A DNA stretch of 64,000 bases, taken from NCBI RefSeq assembly GCF_022414595.1, contig NZ_JADWYO010000016.1, forward strand, positions 32,367 through 96,366, given 5' to 3'. This document shows positions 35,130-43,662 of this stretch, in pieces. This DNA is from Streptomyces sp. MUM 203J (lineage in GTDB: Bacteria; Actinomycetota; Actinomycetes; Streptomycetales; Streptomycetaceae). Numbering within the stretch: the stretch's first letter is position 1; the number at the start of each line of letters is the position of its first letter. The position numbers were made by a program, and so were the translations under genes. The notes below the pieces were generated by a model. The model made no database searches. It saw only the letters and a program-made list of their open reading frames with translations, and was not told the origin of the DNA.

Positions 35130-35966
35130 ATGGCGATGAACGCAGAGATCGGCGTGATCGGCGGTTCCGGCTTCTACTCCTTCCTGGAGGACGTGACCGA
35201 GGTCCCGGTCAGCACCCCGTACGGCAGCCCCAGCGACTCCCTGTTCCTCGGCGAGGTGGCCGGGCGCAGGGTGGCCTTCCTGCCCCGGCACGGGCGCGCT
35301 CACCGCCTGCCGCCGCACCGCATCAACTACCGGGCCAACCTGTGGGCGCTGCGGTCGGTCGGGGTGCGCCAGGTCCTCGGTCCGTGCGCGGTCGGCGGGC
35401 TGCGCGGCGAGTACGGGCCGGGCACGCTTCTGGTGCCGGACCAGCTGGTGGACCGTACGAAGTCCCGGACGCAGACCTACTTCGACGGGGAGCCGCTGCC
35501 GGACGGCACGGTGCCGAACGTGGTGCACACGACGTTCGCGGACCCGTACTGCCCGGACGGGCGCAAGGTGGCTCTGGCGGCGGCGCACGGGCGGGGCTGG
35601 TCCGCGGTCGACGGCGGCACGATGGTGGTCGTCGAAGGCCCGCGCTTCTCGACGCGCGCCGAGTCGCGGTGGCATGCCGACATGGGCTGGTCCGTCGTCG
35701 GCATGACCGGTCACCCGGAGGCCGTCCTGGCCCGTGAGCTGGGCCTCTGCTACACGTCGATGGCACTGGTGACGGACCTGGACGCGGGTGCGGAGACCGG
35801 TGACGGCGTCTCGCACACCGAGGTGATGCGGGTGTTCGGGGAGAACGTGGAGCGGCTGCGGGCGGTGCTGTTCGACGCGGTCGCGGCACTGCCGGAGGCC
35901 GACAGCCGGGCCTGCCTGTGCACGCGGGCGCATGACGGCTGGGACCTGGGGATCGAACTGCCGTAG
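35130..35966 (+). CDS. mtnP: S-methyl-5'-thioadenosine phosphorylase
   Basis: The 278-residue enzyme splits MTA phosphorolytically in methionine salvage. It has IGVIGGSGFYSF (phosphate site), FLPRHGRAHRLPPHRINYRANLWAL, VVEGPRFSTRAESRWHADMGWSVVGMTGHPEAVLARELGLCYTSMALVTDLDAG (substrate loop) and a C-terminal helix. A purine nucleoside phosphorylase of the MTAP clade is the alternative. ATG 35130 and 35136 both fit; GGGTGAGC lies ahead, and a TTTAGGGT -10-like box is very close, so the leader is short. Confidence 0.92.
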   Translation: MAMNAEIGVIGGSGFYSFLEDVTEVPVSTPYGSPSDSLFLGEVAGRRVAFLPRHGRAHRLPPHRINYRANLWALRSVGVRQVLGPCAVGGLRGEYGPGTLLVPDQLVDRTKSRTQTYFDGEPLPDGTVPNVVHTTFADPYCPDGRKVALAAAHGRGWSAVDGGTMVVVEGPRFSTRAESRWHADMGWSVVGMTGHPEAVLARELGLCYTSMALVTDLDAGAETGDGVSHTEVMRVFGENVERLRAVLFDAVAALPEADSRACLCTRAHDGWDLGIELP

Positions 35967-36031
35967 CGGGGCCCTCGGGCTTTCCGGCGGACTGGACGGG
36001 CGGGCCCCTCCCGGGGCTCCCGGGTGCCGGT

Positions 36032-36141
36032 GGTTCCTTCCGCAGGTTCCGGAGCCGGCGGGTCCTTCCGGGTTTCCGGGGGATCCGGGGGCCGGCGGGG
36101 CCTTTCCGGGGTTCCTGGGAGTCTTCCGGGGTTTCCGGGGG
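36032..36141. repeat. degenerate TTTCCGGGG-type direct repeats
   Basis: At least eight variants of TTCCGG(G)G occur in about 110 bases after mtnP, the clearest at 36073, 36103, 36123 and 36132. Spacing is irregular, and no coding sense is apparent. Confidence 0.55.
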
Positions 36142-36234
36142 TGACCTGCCGAGGTTCCTGGCGGGGCCGCCGGGCCTGGCGGTGGGGGGCTCGGCCGCTT
36201 CCGCGCGGCGCGTTCCCTCAGGCGGGTGAGGGAG

Positions 36235-36261
36235 TTGTCCACAGCCGGGGGATCGTCCACA
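36235..36261 (+). promoter_or_regulatory. two DnaA-box-like sequences
   Basis: TTGTCCACA (36235-36243) equals the Streptomyces DnaA-box consensus. TCGTCCACA (36253-36261) differs by one base. Both are in the same orientation, 18 bases apart, upstream of the SAF-domain gene. Chance occurrence is possible for a 9-mer, less so for two. Confidence 0.45.
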
Positions 36262-36374
36262 GGCCGGGGCAGGGGGCACGGAGAACCGGGATCGTGAGGT
36301 CCGTCGGCGGACAGCCGTCGACGGACCTCGGCAGATCTCGCGACCGGGTTCGCGACCGACCAGGCGGTGACCCC

Positions 36375-36986
36375 ATGCCACCCTGCGCACACGCACACCA
36401 CCCCGCTTCCCCCGCGCCCTCCCCCGCCCCGCTTCCCGGGTACGTGCCCAGGACCGGGACGGTGCCGCAGTTCGCGCCGCTGCGGGTGCGGGCGGGGCGG
36501 CACCGGCTGCGTCGGGCGCTGCGGCGCAGGCGCCGCGCGCTGGCAGCCGTGATGGCGATGGCAGCGGCGGCACTGGCGGCGTCGGGCTACCGCCAACCCG
36601 TGCCCCCGGAACGTACGGGGACGGTCGCCGCACCGCGTACGGCCACGGCGACCGCGCGGCCGGCCGGGAGGGCCCCGGAACCGGCCGGGGCCGCGCTGGT
36701 GTCCGCGCCCGTACGGATCGCGGACGCCGAGACGGTACGGCTCCTGAAGCCGGGCGACCGGGTGGATGTGATCGCCGCGCCGCCGCCCGCCGGCCCTTCA
36801 CCGGACGGCGGACCGTCGGCCCGGGTGGTGGCCACGGGCGCGCGGGTGGCCCGGGTGCCGCGCGCCGAGCCGGGCGGTGGGTCAGTCGGGGGCGGGGCGC
36901 TGGTGGTGCTGACCGTGCCGCGCGCGACGGCGGCAGAACTCGCGGCGGCCTCCACCACGTCACGGCTGGCGGTGACCTTGTGTTGA
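36375..36986 (+). CDS. SAF-domain-like membrane protein (CpaB/RcpC type)
   Basis: The 203-residue protein has a Pro/His-rich N-terminus, a strongly basic stretch (RHRLRRALRRRRR), one transmembrane helix (about residues 57-73, AVMAMAAAALAASGY), and an extracytoplasmic part. There VSAPVRIADAETVRLLKPGDRVDVIAAPP and the end ALVVLTVPRATAAELAAASTTSRLAVTLC follow the SAF/RcpC pattern seen in Flp pilus assembly protein CpaB. No other pilus genes are close. The ATG at 36375 is preceded by GGCGGTGA. Confidence 0.75.
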   Translation: MPPCAHAHHPASPAPSPAPLPGYVPRTGTVPQFAPLRVRAGRHRLRRALRRRRRALAAVMAMAAAALAASGYRQPVPPERTGTVAAPRTATATARPAGRAPEPAGAALVSAPVRIADAETVRLLKPGDRVDVIAAPPPAGPSPDGGPSARVVATGARVARVPRAEPGGGSVGGGALVVLTVPRATAAELAAASTTSRLAVTLC

Positions 36987-37100
36987 GTCGCACGTACGCA
37001 CAGTCCCGTCACCGGTCCGTGTGTACGGATTGGACGGTTCTGTGCCGGACGCGGCGTAATGGCCCAGCCAAGTGCACCAGCGTCGACGAAAGGCACAACG

Positions 37101-37598
37101 GTGAGCCAGGAGAACAGGACCAACCTGCTGGACGGCTTCAAGGCGTTCCTGATGCGGGGGAACGTGATCGATCTGGCGGTGGCGGTGGTCATCGGCGCCG
37201 CCTTCACCAACATCGTGAACTCGGTGGTGAAGGGCGTCATCAGTCCGGTCGTCGGCGCGTTCGGCACGCAGAACCTCGACGGCTACCAGCTCTGCCTGAA
37301 GTCGCCCTGCGTGGTGGAGGGCGGCGAGGTCACGAGCGGCGTCGCCATCCTGTGGGGCTCGGTGGCCAGCGCAACCCTCTCCTTCCTGATCACGGCGGCG
37401 GTCGTCTACTTCCTGATGGTGCTGCCCATGGCGAAGTACCTGGCCCGCAAGGCCGCCCAGGAGAAGGCGGGCGAGCCGGCGGTCGCCGAGAAGACCCCGG
37501 AGGCCACGGAGCTGCAGGTTCTGCAGGAGATCCGCGACACGCTGGTCCACCAGCGCGGCGGCAGCGACTCCGCCGCGGCGGGCGCGGTCACACGCTGA
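37101..37598 (+). CDS. mscL: large-conductance mechanosensitive channel
   Basis: The 165-residue protein is MscL, the osmotic safety valve. N-terminal [40 protein letters not shown] covers S1 and TM1 with the pore-lining Ala/Gly/Val pattern; TM2 is [20 protein letters not shown]; and the cytoplasmic helix ends in [17 protein letters not shown] periplasmic loop carries two Cys ([11 protein letters not shown]), a feature not in E. coli MscL. GTG 37101 has GAAAGG seven bases ahead; ATG 37059 is an in-frame alternative. Confidence 0.95.
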   Translation: MSQENRTNLLDGFKAFLMRGNVIDLAVAVVIGAAFTNIVNSVVKGVISPVVGAFGTQNLDGYQLCLKSPCVVEGGEVTSGVAILWGSVASATLSFLITAAVVYFLMVLPMAKYLARKAAQEKAGEPAVAEKTPEATELQVLQEIRDTLVHQRGGSDSAAAGAVTR

Positions 37599-37634
37599 TC
37601 CGGCAGGAGAGCGACCGGCGGATCACGTCGGCAT

Positions 37635-37665
37635 CCGGGCCGGGTGTGCTCCTGCTGCGGCCCGG
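37635..37665 (+). terminator. mscL terminator hairpin
   Basis: CCGGGCCG and CGGCCCGG make an 8-bp stem with a 15-base loop, 37 bases past mscL. The rest of the gap to 37855 has no gene. Confidence 0.5.
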
Positions 37666-37855
37666 GTCTGCTCCGCCGGACACGCTCCCGGACGCGCCCC
37701 GCCCGGCGCGCACTCGTGCCGGACGAGGACGTGGCCCTGCCCCACGGTCCAGCCGGCCGGAGGACCGGCAGGACAGGACAGCCGGGAATCCGGATCCGGC
37801 CACACACAGGGCCGGTCACGGGCGGCGGACAAGCGCCGGTCCAGGCGGGGGCCGG

Positions 37856-38080
37856 TCAGAGGTGGTGCGGGGGCTTCTCGTCGAGGAAGCGGGCCAGGTC
37901 GGCGGCGGAGCCGTCCCCCGCCGGAGCCCGCTCGCCCCACCCGCGGTCCGTATCGTCCGCGGACTGCTGCTCCAGCGGATCGTCGAAGACCAGCGCCGAG
38001 GGCTCCTTCGCGGTCGTTCGTGGGCTCGGCGCGGAGGTGGCCTCCGCTGCGCGCGGGCCAGGGGCGGGGGCGGTACTCAT
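37856..38080 (-). CDS. small acidic hypothetical protein
   Basis: The 74-residue protein (MSTAPAPGPRAAEATSAPS, then EPSALVFDDPLEQQSADDTDRGWGERAP, ending DLARFLDEKPPHHL) is hydrophilic and probably disordered. The Asp/Glu-rich centre and the C-terminal DLARFLDEKPPH segment look conserved in style, supporting coding. The ATG at 38080 lies in a TACG-rich stretch without a clear ribosome site. It faces away from ltrA. I know no function. Confidence 0.6.
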   Translation of the reverse strand: MSTAPAPGPRAAEATSAPSPRTTAKEPSALVFDDPLEQQSADDTDRGWGERAPAGDGSAADLARFLDEKPPHHL

Positions 38081-38224
38081 ACGCCCAGCGTACGCCCGGA
38101 AACGCCCCCCGAGCAGGTCAGCGCCCTGCCACGGCCGTTCCACCGGAGGGCTCCGGCGGCCGCCGCGCGCCGCATGGGCGCGCCCCGCCCGGCTGGTGAG
38201 CCCGGCTCTGCTGTGCTGTGACCC

Positions 38225-39427
38225 ATGACACACCCTGCTGAGAGCGCACGGCCTCTGCGTCCGCTGGTGTCACGCGACCGTGACCAGGAGCACCGCGCCG
38301 CGACGCCGCTGGAACTCCTCTTCGACCTCTGCTTCGTCGTGGCGGTCGCCCAGGCGGGCATCGAGCTGGTGCACGCCGTCGTGGAGGGGCACGCGGGCGA
38401 GGGGATCATGGAGTACGCCATGGTCTTCTTCGCCATCTGGTGGGCGTGGATGAACTTCACCTGGTTCGCCTCGGCGTACGACAACGACGACGCGCTGTAC
38501 CGGCTGGTGACGTTCGTCCAGATCGGCGGCGTGCTGCTGCTGGCGGCGGGCGTGTCCCGGGCGTTCGGGGAGCACGACTGGCTGCTGGTGTACCTCGGAT
38601 ACGTGGTGATGCGGCTGGCGTTGGCGTTCCAGTGGCTGCGGGCGGCTCACGACGCCTCGGGCGCCGAGAGGACGATGGCGCTGCGGTACGCGGGCGGGGT
38701 GCTGGCCTGTCAGGTGGGCTGGACCGCCCTGGTCCTGGTGCCGGAGGAGGGCAGGCCGTGGGTGTTCCTGGTGATGGTGGCCGCGGAGCTGTCCGTGCCG
38801 CCGTTCGCGGAGCGGGACTTCGCGACCAGCTGGCACGCGCACCACATCGCGGAACGGTACGGCCTGTTCACCATCATCGTGCTGGGCGAGACGATCGCGG
38901 CGTCGACGGTGGCCGTGAAGTCGGGCGTGGAGGAGAACGACGCGCTCGGCGAGCTGGTGCCGATCGCCGCCGGCGGCCTGCTGCTCGTCTTCGCGGCGTG
39001 GTGGATCTACTTCGCGGTGCCGGCCCACGCGCGGCTGCGTTCCAACCGGGAGGGCTTCCTGTGGGGGTACGGGCATTACCTGATCTTCGCGTCGGCGGCG
39101 GCGATCGGGGCGGGCCTGGAGGTGGCGGTGGAGCACGCGGTGGGCGAGACGCACCTTTCGGACACGTCCGCGGCGGCCGCGGTGACCCTGCCGTACGCGC
39201 TGTACCTGCTGCTGGTGTGGGCACTGCACGCCCGGTACTTCAAGGTGGGCCTGGCGCAGCAGCTGGTACTGCCCGTCGCGGCGCTGGGGGTGCTGCTGTG
39301 CACCTTCGCCGGCCACTGGGCGGTCCTGTCGGCGGGCCTCGTGGCGGCGGCCGCGGTGATCACGGGTGTGACGCTCGCGGCCCGGATGCCCGACCGGGAG
39401 GACGCGGCGCGGCGGGCCGCGGCGTGA
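38225..39427 (+). CDS. ltrA: low temperature requirement protein A (LtrA) family
   Basis: The 400-residue integral membrane protein has the LtrA signature at the N-terminus (RDQEHRAATPLELLFDLCFVVAVAQAG) and an internal copy of the pattern: HIAERYGLFTIIVLGETIAAST. About 10-12 helices cover the rest (WWAWMNFTWFASAYDNDD between helices). The family was named from a Listeria cold-growth mutant; its transported substrate is unknown. ATG 38225 with weak upstream purines. Confidence 0.9.
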   Translation: MTHPAESARPLRPLVSRDRDQEHRAATPLELLFDLCFVVAVAQAGIELVHAVVEGHAGEGIMEYAMVFFAIWWAWMNFTWFASAYDNDDALYRLVTFVQIGGVLLLAAGVSRAFGEHDWLLVYLGYVVMRLALAFQWLRAAHDASGAERTMALRYAGGVLACQVGWTALVLVPEEGRPWVFLVMVAAELSVPPFAERDFATSWHAHHIAERYGLFTIIVLGETIAASTVAVKSGVEENDALGELVPIAAGGLLLVFAAWWIYFAVPAHARLRSNREGFLWGYGHYLIFASAAAIGAGLEVAVEHAVGETHLSDTSAAAAVTLPYALYLLLVWALHARYFKVGLAQQLVLPVAALGVLLCTFAGHWAVLSAGLVAAAAVITGVTLAARMPDREDAARRAAA

Positions 39428-39502
39428 TGCGGGCGGGCATGGTGCCGCGGGGACGGCCCGGCGTGCTAGGCATTGACCATGGGCGCCGAGGGAGGGTCAG
39501 GC

Positions 39503-40621
39503 ATGCTGACGGCCGGGCGGGTTGACGGACTCACGGATGTGGCGGGACTGCGGGTGGGGCACGCGAGCGTGCCGGGGCCCTCCGCCCTGAGCGGCACGAC
39601 GGTGGTGCTCGCACCGGAGGGCGGTGCCGTCGCGGCCGTCGACGTACGGGGCGGCGGCCCCGGCACGCGGGAGACGGACGCGCTGGACCCCCGCAACCTC
39701 GTGCAGAAGGTCGACGCGGTCGTCCTCACGGGCGGCAGCGCGTTCGGCCTGGACGCGGCGAGCGGGGTCATGAGCTGGCTGGAGGAGCAGGGGCGGGGGG
39801 TGCGGGTGGGGGCGGGGCCCACCCAGGTGGTGCCCGTCGTACCCGCCGCCTGCCTGTTCGACCTGGGCCGTGGCGGGGACTGGCGGGCTCGCCCCGGCGC
39901 GGCGACGGGGCGGGCGGCGGCGGAGGCGGCCGCCGCCGCGGAGCCCGGGGCTCCTGTGGTGTGCGGGTGCGTGGGGGCGGGGACGGGCGCGGTGGTCGGC
40001 GGCCTGCGGGGCGGGGTCGGGACGGCCAGTACGGTGCTGGAGGGTTCCGGGGTGACGGTCGCGGCGCTGGTCGTCGCCAACGGCGTGGGCTCGCCGCTGG
40101 ATCCGGTGACGGGTGTGCTGTACGGGGCTTACGGGGACCCGCTGTTCGCGGCGGAGGGCGCGTCGGGCCCACCTGCGTATCCGGCGGCCGAGGCGCACTC
40201 GGCGGCGATGCTGCGGCTGGCGGAGGCGCGGGAGCGCAGCGGGATGCCGCCGATGAACACGACGCTGGTCGTGGTGGGTACGGACGCGGAGCTGACGCGC
40301 GCCCAGGCGCAGAAGGTGGCCGGCACGGCGCACGACGGCATCGCGCGCGCCGTCCGGCCGGTGCACCTGCTGAACGACGGCGACACGGTGTTCACCCTCG
40401 CGACCGGCGTACGCCCGCTCACCGAGGGGCGCGCGTCCTCCGGGGGCCGCGCCGTGGACGCGGCGGGTCCGCTGGCGCTGAACCCGGTGCTCGCGGCGAG
40501 CGCGGACCTGGTGGCGCGGGCACTCGTACGGGCGGTGCTGGCCGCCGAGGGTGCACGGGGTCCGGGCGGCGACTTTCCGTCGTACCGGGGCCTGTACGGA
40601 CCGATGCCGGGTATCAACTGA
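39503..40621 (+). CDS. P1 (DmpA-type) peptidase
   Basis: The 372-residue protein is a self-processing Ntn-type aminopeptidase family member. It has GLTDVAGLRVGHAS, VDVRGGGPGTRETDAL, VDAVVLTGGSAFGLDAASGVMSWLEE, and the region MPPMNTTLVVVGTDAELTRAQAQKVAGTAHDGIARAVRPVHLLNDGDTVF, where the cleavage-site nucleophile Thr (MNTTLVVV) precedes the beta part. It releases N-terminal residues from peptides. The ATG at 39503 has GGAGGG six bases upstream; ATG 39479 and TTG 39473 are in frame. TAGGCAT (39467-39473) may be its -10. Confidence 0.88.
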   Translation: MLTAGRVDGLTDVAGLRVGHASVPGPSALSGTTVVLAPEGGAVAAVDVRGGGPGTRETDALDPRNLVQKVDAVVLTGGSAFGLDAASGVMSWLEEQGRGVRVGAGPTQVVPVVPAACLFDLGRGGDWRARPGAATGRAAAEAAAAAEPGAPVVCGCVGAGTGAVVGGLRGGVGTASTVLEGSGVTVAALVVANGVGSPLDPVTGVLYGAYGDPLFAAEGASGPPAYPAAEAHSAAMLRLAEARERSGMPPMNTTLVVVGTDAELTRAQAQKVAGTAHDGIARAVRPVHLLNDGDTVFTLATGVRPLTEGRASSGGRAVDAAGPLALNPVLAASADLVARALVRAVLAAEGARGPGGDFPSYRGLYGPMPGIN

Positions 40622-40786
40622 CGTACTGACAGAGAGCGCTGACGGGGCATCGACACACCGGGCGGGGGCGCGCGGGAACCGTCCGTGCGCGCCCTTCGTT
40701 TCACGGAAGCCGGACGCGGTGTCGCACAGAGGCACTACCTTGAGCAAGCATCGAGTAACACGCGGCGACGGCCCTGGAGACCCATC

Positions 40787-41569
40787 TTGAACGATCCGAA
40801 CGATCCGATCGAGCGGAACGATCCGTACGAGACCACGGAGCAGCACGTCGAGCGGCTCCTGGGTCGGGCGCTGAACTCCTTCGACCTGCCCGATGCCATG
40901 GTCGAACGGCTCCGCGGGGCCCTGGCGCACGCGACTGCGCTGCACTCCTCACACCACAGCGCGGCGCTCCACCGAGCCACGTACCGCCATGCCTTCCTCC
41001 TCCCGGACGGGACGTCGCTCACGCTGTGGGAGCTGGTGCACCACACCGGCACGGACGGCCGCGACCACCATGAGCTGTATGCCGAGAAGGCGGAGGTGCG
41101 GCTGGCGGCTGCGCGGCTTTCGGACGCGTTCGGCTCCCCGGACGCGGTCGCACTCGGGGATCCGCTGGACGACGACCTGGACGCCGACCTGGAGCTGCTG
41201 AGCACGCTGCTGGTGCGCCCGCCGGAGCCGATGCCGCGCGTGTACGTGCCGGACGACTCGGCGGACCACGCCCGCCGGGTGCTGCGCCGTGCGGAGAACG
41301 CGGACCGCCCGGGCGAGGCGGTGACGGCGCGGCTGCGTGGGGCGTTCGCACACCACATCCAGCAGGTGTTCGGGCGGCAGTGCAGTGTCGCGGGGCGGGA
41401 CGCCGGCTTCTCCCTGTACGAGCACGCGTTCCTGTTGCTGGACGGCACGGAGATCAGCGTGTGGGAGGTCGAGCACACGGCGACGCCGGACGGCCGCCAC
41501 ATGTGCGAGGTGTACGAGAACGAGCGCACCGCCCGCGCCGCGATGGAGTCCCGCGCCCGCGTGCGCTGA
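40787..41569 (+). CDS. DUF6227-type protein with internal duplication
   Basis: The 260-residue soluble protein begins with an NDP-rich stretch (from GATCCG repeats) and then DPYETTEQHVERLLGRALNSFDLP, recognised as the DUF6227 family. Two similar halves are visible: YRHAFLLPDGTSLTLWELVHH, then HHELYAEKAEVRLAA (residues about 65-110), and YEHAFLLLDGTEISVWEVEHT, then MCEVYENERTARAA (about 208-255). The start TTG at 40787 has GGAG seven bases ahead and is better than the upstream ATG 40685. Function unknown. Confidence 0.82.
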   Translation: MNDPNDPIERNDPYETTEQHVERLLGRALNSFDLPDAMVERLRGALAHATALHSSHHSAALHRATYRHAFLLPDGTSLTLWELVHHTGTDGRDHHELYAEKAEVRLAAARLSDAFGSPDAVALGDPLDDDLDADLELLSTLLVRPPEPMPRVYVPDDSADHARRVLRRAENADRPGEAVTARLRGAFAHHIQQVFGRQCSVAGRDAGFSLYEHAFLLLDGTEISVWEVEHTATPDGRHMCEVYENERTARAAMESRARVR

Positions 41570-41843
41570 CGCCTCCGCCTCCGCCTCCGGGCGGAGCGCC
41601 CCTTGACGCGCCGCCCTCATGAGACGCGCGGCGGCCCCTGCCGGGCCCTGACACTTGGCGGGGGGCGCCGCGTCTCCTTCGTTCCGGCGGGTCGGCTGCC
41701 GTCGATGGCGAGCCTCGGGGAAGCCCCCAACCCCGTTGTCAGCGGCCCGCCTTGGTGGCCGAAAACAGCCCTCTGCTTAGACGATCAACGCTCACAGCCT
41801 GGTCGGGCGCCGCACCAGCGCCCACGCACGGGGGAGAACCACC
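41570..41843. other. upstream region of a possible small gene
   Basis: TTGGTG (41752-41757) and TTAGAC (41777-41782), 19 bases apart, may be the promoter of the 25-codon gene that follows. No other coding signal. Confidence 0.35.
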
Positions 41844-41921
41844 ATGGCACGGCTCATCAGGGCGGCGGGACTCGTCGACGGTGCCGCCGAGCACCGCACG
41901 TCGCTGGTCCGCTGGAACTGA
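41844..41921 (+). CDS. candidate 25-residue peptide gene
   Basis: ATG 41844 opens a 25-codon frame (MARLIRAAGLVDGAAEHRT..., ending VRWN) with GGGGGAG 7 bases upstream. A perfect hairpin begins 8 bases after the stop. Ribosome site, frame and terminator together look like a complete mini-gene. The peptide is amphipathic with basic ends. It could instead be a leader peptide whose downstream gene is lost, since the next gene is on the other strand. Confidence 0.45.
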   Translation: MARLIRAAGLVDGAAEHRTSLVRWN

Positions 41922-41929
41922 ACGTCGAG

Positions 41930-41949
41930 CCGGGGGCCTCATCCCCCGG
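41930..41949 (+). terminator. hairpin after the 25-codon frame
   Basis: CCGGGGG and CCCCCGG form a 7-bp stem around CCTCAT. From 41950 to 42217 nothing convincing is coded. Confidence 0.6.
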
Positions 41950-42217
41950 CAGGCGACATGTGACCAGCGCGTCTGCTTGCGGTCGGCCCGACGATCGCGG
42001 CAAGACGGCCGAGCCGGATGCACGGCGGCGAGTACAGGGCGGAGTTCCAGGTCTTGAACCCGCTGGTGGCGACCGCGTTCAGCGGGTAGCCGCCCGGGCC
42101 GCGCAGGAACACGACTCCGGCCAGGAGGCGGAGCCGGGGCGGCGCCACCGGTCCGGGCCGTCTGTCTGCCTCGCTTCTCGACTCCGGAGGTCCGTCTTCG
42201 GCCGGCGACGACGGCGG

Positions 42218-42838
42218 TCACGGCTGTGGGTCGGCGGCCTCGGGGGGCACGCGTGCGCGTTCCCGCCAGGCCTGCTCCCACTGGCGGGTCAGGGCCGGGT
42301 AGACGATCAGGTAGCGGAACGGCGCGATCAGGGCCATGTACAGCCGTCCGAACCGGCCGTTGGGTTTGACCAGGACCGCCATCCGCAGTTCGAGGTCGCC
42401 GCTGCCGTCGTCGGCCGGCACCCACCCCAGGTGCATGAGGGTGTGGACGGTCCTGTTCGCCAACTCGCGGACGGACTCGCGGTCGAGGTCGTACACGGGG
42501 GTGAACGGGGAGCCGTCGGAGGCGGAGCCGTCCACCGTCCGGCGGAGGTCGTCCGGCAGGCGGTCGCGCAGCGGCCGGACCCGTGTGCCGAGACCTGCCC
42601 CGGGCTTGTCCCATCCGAGCAGGGCGCCGAGTTTCCAGCGCACGGCGAACAGGAACCGGACCGGCGGGGCCTGCTTGGCGAATCCGCCGTCACCCCGCAT
42701 CGCGGCGAGCATCACCGGGAAGTCGTCCGGCCCGGCGCCGGGGGTGCGGAAGGACCACACGTCCTCGATCTCGAAGTCCCGGGCGAACTCGTGGATCCGC
42801 CACGGCTGTTCAGCATGGGAGGTGCGAGGGAGTCTCAC
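42218..42838 (-). CDS. DUF2867 family protein
   Basis: The 206-residue protein matches the DUF2867 pattern: WRIHEFARDFEIEDVWSFRTPG, then VRWKLGALLGWDKPGAGLGTR, NRTVHTLMHLGWV and a C-terminal membrane-proximal helix (LYMALIAPFRYLIVYPALTRQWEQAW). Function is unproven; members often sit beside TetR regulators. GTG at 42838 with GAGGCGG ahead. TATAAC upstream on its strand is a plausible -10. It diverges from a TetR gene over a palindromic operator. Confidence 0.82.
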   Translation of the reverse strand: MRLPRTSHAEQPWRIHEFARDFEIEDVWSFRTPGAGPDDFPVMLAAMRGDGGFAKQAPPVRFLFAVRWKLGALLGWDKPGAGLGTRVRPLRDRLPDDLRRTVDGSASDGSPFTPVYDLDRESVRELANRTVHTLMHLGWVPADDGSGDLELRMAVLVKPNGRFGRLYMALIAPFRYLIVYPALTRQWEQAWRERARVPPEAADPQP

Positions 42839-42897
42839 GGCCGGTACCGCCTCTCGGGTCCCGTTATACGCTTCCGTACAGGACGAGGCTAGATCGA

Positions 42898-42915
42898 ATA
42901 TACGGTGGCGTATAT
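42898..42915. promoter_or_regulatory. TetR operator candidate
   Basis: ATATACG-GTGG-CGTATAT is a perfect 7+7 inverted repeat in the DUF2867/TetR divergent region. It contains a GTG that could be misread as the tetR start. Confidence 0.65.
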
Positions 42916-42943
42916 CCGGTGGACGGGTGAGGTGGGACACATC

Positions 42944-43507
42944 GTGGGCGCAGCTCGCACACCACGTGACAGATGGGTGGAGGAAGGCCTGCGCGCGCTG
43001 GCCGACGGCGGCCCGGACGCTGTGAGGGTCGAGGTGCTGGCGAAGCGGCTCGGCGTCACCAAGGGCGGCTTCTACGGGTACTTCTCCGACCGTGAGGCGC
43101 TGCTGGAGGCCATGCTGGACGCCTGGGAGCGGGAGAGCACCGACGGGGTCATCGACCAGGTCGAGCGCGAGGGCGGCGACCCGAAGACCAAGATCCAGCG
43201 CGCGGGCATCCTCACCTTCTCCGACGACCGGCTCCTCCCCATCGACCTCGCGGTCCGCGACTGGGCCCGGCGCGACGAGGCGGTCGCGGGGCGCCTGCGC
43301 CGGGTCGACAACCGCCGTATGGCCCTGCTGCGCCAGATGATCGGCACCTTCTGCTCCGATCCCGACGAGGTGGAGGCCCGCAGCCTGATCGCCTTCTGCG
43401 TGGCCATCGGCCACCACTCTCTCGCCGCCGACCACGAGGGCCGTACCCGGCTCGAGGTCCTGACCCGCGCTGGCGACCTGATCCTCAACCGCACCCGCGG
43501 CCGGTAG
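42944..43507 (+). CDS. TetR family regulator
   Basis: The 187-residue protein has the TetR HTH (GLRALADGGPDAVRVEVLAKRLGVTKGGFYGYFSDREALLEAML) and a helical ligand domain. GTG 42944 is chosen because it follows GGTGAGGTGGG and avoids the operator; the GTG at 42905 lies in the middle of the palindrome and would put operator DNA inside the frame. Likely represses itself and the divergent DUF2867 gene. Ligand unknown. Confidence 0.88.
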   Translation: MGAARTPRDRWVEEGLRALADGGPDAVRVEVLAKRLGVTKGGFYGYFSDREALLEAMLDAWERESTDGVIDQVEREGGDPKTKIQRAGILTFSDDRLLPIDLAVRDWARRDEAVAGRLRRVDNRRMALLRQMIGTFCSDPDEVEARSLIAFCVAIGHHSLAADHEGRTRLEVLTRAGDLILNRTRGR

Positions 43508-43583
43508 GGCCCGGCCCGGTGCGCATTCGGCCGTCGTCGCCGTCTCCGCCGCAGGCGGTGCACGAGGCCGCCCGCACCAGAGC

Positions 43584-43622
43584 GGGCACGATCAAGCACC
43601 GGGTGGGTGCCTGATCGTGCCC
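43584..43622. terminator. long bidirectional hairpin
   Basis: A 17-bp stem with one mismatch (43584-43600 with 43606-43622; cores GGGCACGATCA/TGATCGTGCCC) closes on a 5-base loop between the convergent tetR and MFS genes. Confidence 0.8.
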
Positions 43623-43662
43623 GTTCCCGCCCGCTCGATGCCTGACGCGGTACGTCAGACGG

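Noticed and set aside
41939..42148. Minus-strand 69-codon frame (AGVVFLRGPGGYPLNAVATSG...)
   Set aside because: Somewhat protein-like, but no ribosome site, no recognised family, and it overlaps the terminator region of the 25-codon frame.
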